The position numbers were made by a program, and so were the translations under genes. A DNA stretch of 34,349 bases from positions 1 to 34,349 of the forward strand of contig LPNG01000013.1 of NCBI GenBank assembly GCA_001543395.1, given 5' to 3'. Positions 24,231 to 31,808 of this stretch are shown in pieces (the first letter of the stretch is position 1; every line of letters begins with the position of its first letter). This DNA comes from Candidatus Alcium sp. F082. Its GTDB lineage: Bacteria > Bacteroidota > Bacteroidia > Bacteroidales > F082. A model generated the notes under the pieces. It saw only the letters and a program-made list of their open reading frames with translations. It was not told the DNA's origin and did not search any database.

Positions 24231-27200
24231 CTACTGCCTCAAATAGACATAACCATGTCCAGGCTGCAGTGTGGTGAGGGTGCCGCTCCAGCCATTGTTA
24301 TAGGTGGCAGTGTTGCCGTCCTTGTCGGTAATGGTGTCGTCGTTGGCGGGCGTGATGCCGAGGCTACCAAGGGCCGTGGCGATGTCGGCGGCTTGCGTGC
24401 CAGTGTAGCCGATCCAGTTGTAGCCCGACACAATGGTGATTCCGACGTTGCCGACGGCGGTGCCGGTGAGCGCCAGCGAACAGGCGGCGTTGGTCTCTAT
24501 CTTGTACATCTTGCCGGGCTCGATGCTGGTGAGCGTGCCGCTCCAGCTGCCGTTGGCGTATTCGGCGAAGCCGTCGTCTTGCGAGTTGATGAGGAGGCCC
24601 GAAGTGCCGAGGGCGGCCTCGAGTTGCTCGAGGGTGACGTTGACGGTGGGCGTCCACCAGTTGGAGCCTTGGATGAGACTGGCCGTTTGGGTGGCGACCT
24701 CAGTAAAGTTGGCCACCAAGCTGCGGTCGGCGGTGACGGCGAAGCTGTAGCTGGCATCGGCCGACACGGTGGCGGCGTTCTCCGTCCAGTTCACGAAGCC
24801 GTAGCCCGTGTTGGGCGTGGCCGTCACGGTGCAGGTCTCGCCTTCATAGAAGGTGGCACTCATTTCCCCTGTCTCGATTTCGCCTTCCACGATGGTGATG
24901 TCGTCGACGCAGAGGAACCATTGGTCGGTGCAGTCGAAGTGGCGGATGGCCACATAGCCCATGCCGCTGTAGGCGCTCAGGTCGACGGTGTAGGGTGTAT
25001 CGTTATATCCCGCTTGTGACAATGACAAGGTCCAAGTCGCGACAGTCGTGAAGCTGGCGGCATTGGTGTTGTCGGTCGTCGAAACCACCACGGAGAACTT
25101 CTCGGCACAATAACTGGTGTTACGGGCACCTGCATAAAAGGAGATGCTTCCACCCAAGCGCACCTGCGGAGAAACGAGGTAATTGTCGGGGGTGACCGCC
25201 GTGCCACTGCCGCTCGAACTGCCCGAAATGTAGGACTCGGAGAGCATGAAGCCGTCGGAGCTGTTATGGCCGTAGCCAGTGGAGAAGTTATTGTTGGAGG
25301 TGGGATAAGAGGTGTTATGCATCCAACTGTTAGGCGAAGTGGTGTTGCCTTGGAAGGTCGTCCAGCCCTGCCAGCCGTCCTCAAAGTCGTAGGTGAGTTC
25401 TTCTCTATTGCCTCTGCCGCCGAAGGCGACGGTGCCGCCTTCCACAGTGTTGGGAGCGATGGTGACGGTGTATTGCGGGATGGCGGTGAAGGTAGCCGTG
25501 TAGGTGGCGTTCTCCGTCACCGTGAAGGTGTAGGTGGCGTCGTTGCTCACCACGGTGTTGTCCTTCTTCCAGTTGGTGAAGGTGTAACCAGTGTTGGGTG
25601 TGGCTGTAAGGGTGCATTGGTCGCCCAATTCGTATACGCCACCACCATTCACAGTGCCGCCTTCTGCGGGATTTGCCGTAGCGGTAATGACAGCTTGATT
25701 CGTATTGCCCACTACGTCAATCGTACCGAGATACGTCACCTTGTTGTAGCCAAACACACAAAGCGTGAGCTCGGTGTCGGGAGTCAAGGTACCATTGATG
25801 CTGATGTTGGCCGTGGTGCCGCTCACGGTGGCCTTGCCCAAGATGTTGTGGTCGGCATCGGTGATGGTAGCCACAGCCCCGTTGCCATTGTTGACAGTGA
25901 CGCTGTATGAGGTGGCACCCAAGTTAATGTTGCCGTTATGGGTGACGTTCATGGCCTGTGGGGTCTTGGTGCGCAGCATTAAAGTAGGATCACCATAGAG
26001 AACCCATGCTTGGTAGGTACCGACAGCCGATTGATTTGTAGTGCTGTAATTGTCGAAAATGGCAAAAAGCCCATTGACGGCGGCTCCACCTAAAGAACGT
26101 TTGATGTTGTTGCTCTTCAGTTCACAAAGGATGTCGACAAACTCGTCTTGTGCCCACATGGGCGGAATCCAGGGCTGAGAGATGTAGGAGAACATGCCGC
26201 CGATGGCTCCCGTCGGATTATTGCCGTTGGTGGCATGCATCCAAGTCTCGCCAAAGCAATCGCCACTGGAGTAGTCATACTTACCCACCAGGCATGCCAC
26301 CGAGAAGATGAAGGGCAGCTTGTTGTCGTTGGTTAAGGCGTTGACATAAGTGTTCGTGTAGTAAGGTGAGTGGGACTGCCATCCGGTTTCCTGCCCATGG
26401 TTGCAGTAATTGATTATGCCCACGCCACTATTGATATGGTTGCTAATGGTAGTGCACGAAGATGAAGGATATCCGCTCACATTGTAATAATCTTGATAAA
26501 CAGTGCTATAGCCATAGTTCATCAAATCAGTGCGAAGGTTTTCGATATGTTGGTAATCATCTTCGTTGTTATGGCCGCCACTGCCTGCCGAGGTGCTGAT
26601 GCCGAGACCATTTTGGCACCATGTGGCCGAGGTGGTGAGGTCGCGCTCGTAGGTGATGATGCGATTGACTTGGGTGGTCACTTGGGAGGTACTACTAGCT
26701 GAGAAACGTCCGATGAAAATGTCATTGTAAATGTCATTGCCAACCACTTGTCCATAAGGGTTGTCGCCTTTGCCAGCATAACTGGAACCTCCACCTGAAT
26801 AAGTATATCCCGGAATCTGAGCTACATCGCCGACGAGCAGCACATGGGTAATATTGTTGTTGGCATTGTATTGGCTCTGGATATAGGTCTTGATGGCCGA
26901 GTAGGTACTTCCAGCGGTGCTGGTTCCCACGATGGTGGTGTTCACGCCACGGGTCTTCTTCCAGTTGACGAAGTCGGTCATCGAGCTGATGAAGTTGTCG
27001 TAGCAGATGATGAGCAGGTCACCTTCCTCGTCGAGGGGCGTGTAGCGGTTCATCGAGGCTTCGTAGTTGATGAAGTGGCGCTGGTAGACGCTCTTGAAGT
27101 CGGGGTCCATCTTGACGACGTTGCTGCGGCGGCTCTCGATGGTGTTGCTGCCGTTGTCGTCCACCTTGTACATCTCCACCGTCATGTTGTAGTACACGCG

Positions 27201-27758
27201 GAGGGTCTTTGTGGCGGGGTTATAAGCAAAGGGATAAAGCACCATGTTTTGTCCGCGAAAGTCGCGGATGATATAAGGCTCATAAAGGCCAATGTTACTG
27301 GCTGGGAAGAACGCATCCTCGCTGTAGCATGCGCCATAGGTGTAAGGCACATCCTCGGGGTTGATGGTACGGGGGAAGTCGCCCTTTGAAGGGGCCACCT
27401 CGATGCCTTCGAAGTCCCTATACTGGGCGTCAACGACGCGGATGCTCATGCGCGCCTTGTCGCCGATGAGGACGGGGATACCCGTCATAGGCATATCGGG
27501 TTCGCCGGCATGGGCAGTGCTGACGGCCTTGGGCAGGGTGATGACTTGTGCCTCACCTCTCGGCGTGGTGACGGAGGCAGTATAGAAGCCCGGCACCTGC
27601 ACGTTGACCTGGATGCTGTTTTCGGAGCTGCTGATGAGCTGGGTGCGGTAGCTCTCGGGCTGACCGCCAAGGATGTTATGCCATTGTGGCGCGGCTTGCT
27701 GGGCGAAGAGGCTCAAGCCGACGGCCAGAAGGATGCTAAGGATGATGCCTTTTTTCAT
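24231..27758 (-). CDS. Secreted C25 (gingipain-type) cysteine peptidase with nested cleaved-adhesin domain
   Basis: A 1175-residue exported protease. Signal peptide 1-19; propeptide-like region to about 230; C25 catalytic domain about 245-600 with catalytic His454 in IINYCNHGQETGW and Cys489 in FSVACLVGKYD, followed by the family CFGETW; an Ig-like C25 C-terminal domain about 600-685; an InlB-type repeat 688-758 (ANPAEGGTV..ATPNTGYTFTNW); a second InlB-type repeat begun at 762, interrupted by a cleaved-adhesin-like domain (about 785-957, DFEDGWQGWT ... YLVSPQV ... FLCVDDITI) and resumed at 965-1019; and the shared duplicated module at 1031-1175. The product stops at GHGYVYLRQ, about 10 residues short of its paralogues' ends. 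No type A or B T9SS signal is present. Gap to the upstream C25 gene is 29 bases. Confidence 0.93.
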   Translation of the reverse strand: MKKGIILSILLAVGLSLFAQQAAPQWHNILGGQPESYRTQLISSSENSIQVNVQVPGFYTASVTTPRGEAQVITLPKAVSTAHAGEPDMPMTGIPVLIGDKARMSIRVVDAQYRDFEGIEVAPSKGDFPRTINPEDVPYTYGACYSEDAFFPASNIGLYEPYIIRDFRGQNMVLYPFAYNPATKTLRVYYNMTVEMYKVDDNGSNTIESRRSNVVKMDPDFKSVYQRHFINYEASMNRYTPLDEEGDLLIICYDNFISSMTDFVNWKKTRGVNTTIVGTSTAGSTYSAIKTYIQSQYNANNNITHVLLVGDVAQIPGYTYSGGGSSYAGKGDNPYGQVVGNDIYNDIFIGRFSASSTSQVTTQVNRIITYERDLTTSATWCQNGLGISTSAGSGGHNNEDDYQHIENLRTDLMNYGYSTVYQDYYNVSGYPSSSCTTISNHINSGVGIINYCNHGQETGWQSHSPYYTNTYVNALTNDNKLPFIFSVACLVGKYDYSSGDCFGETWMHATNGNNPTGAIGGMFSYISQPWIPPMWAQDEFVDILCELKSNNIKRSLGGAAVNGLFAIFDNYSTTNQSAVGTYQAWVLYGDPTLMLRTKTPQAMNVTHNGNINLGATSYSVTVNNGNGAVATITDADHNILGKATVSGTTANISINGTLTPDTELTLCVFGYNKVTYLGTIDVVGNTNQAVITATANPAEGGTVNGGGVYELGDQCTLTATPNTGYTFTNWKKDNTVVSNDATYTFTVTENATYTATFTAIPQYTVTIAPNTVEGGTVAFGGRGNREELTYDFEDGWQGWTTFQGNTTSPNSWMHNTSYPTSNNNFSTGYGHNSSDGFMLSESYISGSSSGSGTAVTPDNYLVSPQVRLGGSISFYAGARNTSYCAEKFSVVVSTTDNTNAASFTTVATWTLSLSQAGYNDTPYTVDLSAYSGMGYVAIRHFDCTDQWFLCVDDITIVEGEIETGEMSATFYEGETCTVTATPNTGYGFVNWTENAATVSADASYSFAVTADRSLVANFTEVATQTASLIQGSNWWTPTVNVTLEQLEAALGTSGLLINSQDDGFAEYANGSWSGTLTSIEPGKMYKIETNAACSLALTGTAVGNVGITIVSGYNWIGYTGTQAADIATALGSLGITPANDDTITDKDGNTATYNNGWSGTLTTLQPGHGYVYLRQ

Positions 27759-27787
27759 AGTGTGATTGTTATTTCGTGTTTCTTGGG

Positions 27788-30700
27788 TTAGAATGTCAAT
27801 GTTCTGCCTTGCGTTGCTTTTGAGTGGTACACGTAGCCATGACCAGGCTCAAGGGTTGTGAGCGAGCCACTCCAGCCGTTGTTGTAAGTGGTCGTATTGC
27901 CCGCTTTGTCGGTGATGGTATCACCGTTGGTAGGCGCAAATCCACTGAAAGCTGCGGCAATCGTTTTTGACTGGCTTCCCGTGTAGCCGAACCAGTTATA
28001 GCCGGGCATAAGGGTCAGGCTGACACCCGTGGCGGGTTCGCCGCTCAAGGTAAGGCTGACGGGAGCCGTGGTCTCGATCTTATACATCTGTCCAGGTGCA
28101 ATCTCCGTCAACGTGCCGCTCCACAGGCCGTTGTCATAGCGGGCGAAGCCGTCGCCTTGCGTGTTGATGAGGACGGCGTTGCCGCCGAGGGCCTCCTCAA
28201 GTTGCTCAAGCGTCATCGCCTTGGTGGGGGTCCACCAGTTGCAGCCGGCAGCCAAGGTGGGATAGACCTCGCCGTTGAGGCTGACATTGGAGGTGATGTC
28301 GCCCGTGGTGACGGTCAGCGTTTCGTTGTATTGGCCTTGGCTGAGGCCGCTCTTGAGACGAACGTAGACATTGGCGGTGACCAGTTCGCCCTTCGTCAAA
28401 GTGAGCGTGCTACTGTACGTGCCGTTCTCACTGGCGCAAATCTCATAATCAGCAGGGGCGTTAATGGTCACATCTTCTTCCAATTCTGCACCAACGACAG
28501 CTATGCACTGTGCCACCAAAGGAGTGAAGCCCGTAAGTACATTAGGTGATACTGCCAACGAGGCACTGGTGCCAGGATGGGTGATGGTATAGGTAACCTG
28601 GTTCTTCTGTGATAACCGCGTGCCTGACGCACTCATCGAAGCGGGATCGTAATTGGTATTGTCGTTGTACTTGTAAACTGCTGTGTTGCTACTAGCGGAA
28701 TACACATAGAACGAAGGTGAACTACTACTACTGACGTAAGAGCCAGTATTGTCATCGACCGTAAGGAGAAGATTGCTTGTACCATTGTATTCAAATGGAG
28801 TATCCAAGGTAATTGTTGTCCATCCCGAGGCTGCAAAAGTGACGCTTCCAGAAAACACGCGAGCAGAAGTACTTTGCGAGATCCATGCAGAATTACCTGA
28901 GAAAGAACTTGTAGTTGTATGGCTCAAATAAACATCCAATGACCTTGAAGTCGACTTATTGTTTCCTACCTGGAATGCAATTGCCGTAATAGTACCTGCC
29001 TGACCGATTTCTAAACTTGTGTAGATTTGTTGAGTGAGGGAGTAGTTGTAATAAGCATAAGTCGGTATATAACTGTTGCTACTTGCTCCGCTTCCTATTA
29101 CGACATTCTCGACCTCATTAAGCTTGAAGATGCCCACCACAGTCACGTCATAATCGGGCATGATAAACTGGTTGTCGGTCACGCTGACGGCGGTGGTTAC
29201 GTCACCCGTCTTGAAGACCACCCAAGTGGAAAGGTAGTAGTCGTCATCAGGGGATGCGCTCAGCATTATTGTTGTACCTGACAAAGCGCATGTTGGGTTT
29301 GCGCTGATGGTGCCGTTCGACACCTCGGCCAAGGTCACCGTGTAACCCTCGACGAAGGTGGCGCTCACTGTCACATCGCTCTCAGGCATGGTGAATTGGT
29401 TGTCGGTGACCGTAATGGCATTGTTATTCTCGTCTCTCACGTCCCATGCCGACAAGCAGTAGCCTTCGTCGGGCGTCGCGGTCAAGGTAACCGTTACGTT
29501 GGCATAGGCCTGCTGAGGGGCACTGATGCTGCCGTGCTGGGTCGGGTTGCAGGTGATGTCGTATTGCGTGCCTCCCACGATGCTGATGGTACCAAAATAG
29601 GGCTGGTATTGCTGGCGTGTGACGACCACATAGAGGGTGCCACTGGTAGGGATGGCATTGGTGAAGTTCACGGTGGCCACTCCCGACGAGTTGGCCTCGG
29701 CAACACCGTAGATGACCGAGCTGTTGTCGGTGACGGCGACGTATGAACCCGCCAAAGCGTTAACGGTGATAGAGGTGGTACCTGGTGTGACCGTGCTGGG
29801 TATCGTCACGGTGTTCACTTCGGGTTTGGTGATGTAAGGCATCACGGAACCATCACCAAAGGTGTGGTAGAACTGGAAGTAATAGTGGGCCGAGTTGTTG
29901 CAGTCGCCATCGGTGATACTAGAATTGGTATTGCCGTTGGTGACGGCCTGCTGCACGGCGAGATTGCCAAGATAGAGCAGTGCTGACGCCGAGTTCCAAT
30001 ATTGGTCTTCAAACATAATATCATAAACGCCTTTTGAAGAAGCCGATTGTGTCGGGTAGTTGCCTGCAGAGTAGGAATGTGCTCCAACTGCCCAATAAAA
30101 GTCCTCATACCAATAGGAATAGGGCGAGCAGCCAACGTAGGCAACGGCACCGGCATTGGGAACACGAATCATGGTTTCTGCAAAACAGGCATTGGTGCCA
30201 ATGGCAGAACCAGGTGAATAGGTCGTGGTCGTGTTGTTGAAGTTACCCGTGAGACAGCAGTTGCCGACGCCGAAAAAGTATTTGCCCGAATTGGTCAGAC
30301 AGGCCACCTGTGCGGCCGTCATCTTGGGCTGATACCATTCCTGGCGGTCGCCGTGGGCGGTGTAGTTGAGGAAACCGACGCCAGAGTTGATGCTGGTATA
30401 AACACCGTTACCCATGGTCGTGCCGGTTCCAGTCGCTGTTCCATCGTATCCTGTCGTGCTGCTAGTGGATACGGTAGCTTCAATATTGCCATTCTCGAAA
30501 CCGCCGTAGGTGGTGTTGCTCGATTTGAAGTAGTAGTTCGTGGCGTAGTTGATGGTGGGTTTTGCCACACGGCTGGTCCAGCTCGAGTCCCAACCGCCGA
30601 CGAGGATGACGTTGTTCAAATAGTCGCCGCCATCAGTCATCTCGAATTTCTCGTAGGTCAGCACCTTGTTGATATAGTTGGTCAGATGGGTGGTGTTCTC

Positions 30701-31789
30701 CACAGACATACGGCTGTAGTACATGTCAGGGAAGTAGTCGCTGGAGTTAGAGGAGAAATCGACCGAGGAATATCCCAAGTCTGAAGCACAAGCGTAACTG
30801 ACTGTTTTGGTCATATATTGCGGCACCTGCCCCGTGTCACCAATCACAACCAGATAGGTATAGGCGTTGCCGGCCGACACCGAGGCGTTGTATTTCGTCT
30901 TGATGAACGAGGCGATGGCGCTTGCCGTGGTCCCTGTCTCGCTGGTGTAGTAGATGTCTACATAGTAGCCCTTCTGGAGTTTCCATTGCAGCCAACTCTC
31001 CAAAGCGCTGTTGCCTTGGAAGCCCGAGTAGCAGATCACGAGCATCTTGACGGGTGTGTTGTAGAAGTCGGGGTGGTCGGTATAAGCGTCCCTAGTGGCA
31101 CCCATCAGCATGTCGATGTTGAAGATCTGGTCGTAGACGCCCTGGAAGGCGACGTTGGCGGTGCTCTTGAACATCCGTTCCGTGCTTTCGGCGTCACCGT
31201 TCTCGAAGTCGACGGTCACCTCGATGTCGTTAAACACTTTGACGGTGCCGCCGGCGGGGTTGTAGCGGACGGGTTGCACGATGAGTCGTCCAAGCGTGAT
31301 GCCACGCATGGTGCCAAGCACTTCGACCATGGCAATCGGGTCGTCGTTATAGCTGTCGCGGGCATAAGCTTCCTCGTTGTAGGCATATTCTACTGTACTC
31401 GGGTCTACGTCCTTGCGGACAGGAGCCTGCATGGCTGAGAGGGTGCCAATGCCGTAGTCGCTCAAGGTATATTGAGTTTCGGAATGGGCGCCTATGGTAA
31501 CGAGGGGCGTAGCTCCAGTTGGGATGGCGATAAGCCTGGTGAACATCGGCAGTTGCGGCTCGCCGACGTTACCGTTGGGATAGGTGCCTTCGATGAAGAT
31601 TTCCGAGAGTTCGCCACGAGTGGTTTCAATATTTCGGGAATCAAGGCTGGAGAACGAGAAGTTAGCCTTAAGACCTGTCATGTCGCTCTTGACGCATTCC
31701 ACCCTGTCGGCCGAACGCAGTTGTATTTGTTGTGCCATGGCACTCAGGCCGAAGGCAAGAAGCAATAGTGAGAATAGTACTTTTTTCAT
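27788..31789 (-). CDS. Secreted C25 (gingipain-type) cysteine peptidase, second member
   Basis: A 1333-residue exported protease. Signal peptide 1-19; propeptide with the family EPQLPMFTRLIAIPTGA stretch (about 77-94); catalytic domain about 245-655 with His479 in FLNYTAHGDRQEWY and Cys512 in GVGNCCLTGNFN (Cys511 is adjacent; 512 aligns with the neighbour's Cys489), then CFAETM; an Ig-like domain about 660-740; two InlB-like repeats (742-812 and 816-888, each with TVTDNQF.MP..DVTV); a Bacteroidales-type beta domain about 893-1070 (YNYSLTQQIYTSLEIG ... LLLTVDDNTGSY); a choice-of-anchor-like stretch about 1075-1175; and the shared duplicated module at 1182-1333. It differs greatly from the downstream C25 gene outside the catalytic motifs, so it is not a recent tandem copy. 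The gap to the upstream M14 gene is 19 bases. Confidence 0.93.
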   Translation of the reverse strand: MKKVLFSLLLLAFGLSAMAQQIQLRSADRVECVKSDMTGLKANFSFSSLDSRNIETTRGELSEIFIEGTYPNGNVGEPQLPMFTRLIAIPTGATPLVTIGAHSETQYTLSDYGIGTLSAMQAPVRKDVDPSTVEYAYNEEAYARDSYNDDPIAMVEVLGTMRGITLGRLIVQPVRYNPAGGTVKVFNDIEVTVDFENGDAESTERMFKSTANVAFQGVYDQIFNIDMLMGATRDAYTDHPDFYNTPVKMLVICYSGFQGNSALESWLQWKLQKGYYVDIYYTSETGTTASAIASFIKTKYNASVSAGNAYTYLVVIGDTGQVPQYMTKTVSYACASDLGYSSVDFSSNSSDYFPDMYYSRMSVENTTHLTNYINKVLTYEKFEMTDGGDYLNNVILVGGWDSSWTSRVAKPTINYATNYYFKSSNTTYGGFENGNIEATVSTSSTTGYDGTATGTGTTMGNGVYTSINSGVGFLNYTAHGDRQEWYQPKMTAAQVACLTNSGKYFFGVGNCCLTGNFNNTTTTYSPGSAIGTNACFAETMIRVPNAGAVAYVGCSPYSYWYEDFYWAVGAHSYSAGNYPTQSASSKGVYDIMFEDQYWNSASALLYLGNLAVQQAVTNGNTNSSITDGDCNNSAHYYFQFYHTFGDGSVMPYITKPEVNTVTIPSTVTPGTTSITVNALAGSYVAVTDNSSVIYGVAEANSSGVATVNFTNAIPTSGTLYVVVTRQQYQPYFGTISIVGGTQYDITCNPTQHGSISAPQQAYANVTVTLTATPDEGYCLSAWDVRDENNNAITVTDNQFTMPESDVTVSATFVEGYTVTLAEVSNGTISANPTCALSGTTIMLSASPDDDYYLSTWVVFKTGDVTTAVSVTDNQFIMPDYDVTVVGIFKLNEVENVVIGSGASSNSYIPTYAYYNYSLTQQIYTSLEIGQAGTITAIAFQVGNNKSTSRSLDVYLSHTTTSSFSGNSAWISQSTSARVFSGSVTFAASGWTTITLDTPFEYNGTSNLLLTVDDNTGSYVSSSSSPSFYVYSASSNTAVYKYNDNTNYDPASMSASGTRLSQKNQVTYTITHPGTSASLAVSPNVLTGFTPLVAQCIAVVGAELEEDVTINAPADYEICASENGTYSSTLTLTKGELVTANVYVRLKSGLSQGQYNETLTVTTGDITSNVSLNGEVYPTLAAGCNWWTPTKAMTLEQLEEALGGNAVLINTQGDGFARYDNGLWSGTLTEIAPGQMYKIETTAPVSLTLSGEPATGVSLTLMPGYNWFGYTGSQSKTIAAAFSGFAPTNGDTITDKAGNTTTYNNGWSGSLTTLEPGHGYVYHSKATQGRTLTF

Positions 31790-31808
31790 CGTATGTTATG
31801 TTTGTTAT

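Noticed and set aside
24255..25019. 254-codon plus-strand frame inside the C25 gene
   Set aside because: Gly/Val/Asp-rich low-complexity translation typical of a shadow frame; the minus-strand product has clear domains.
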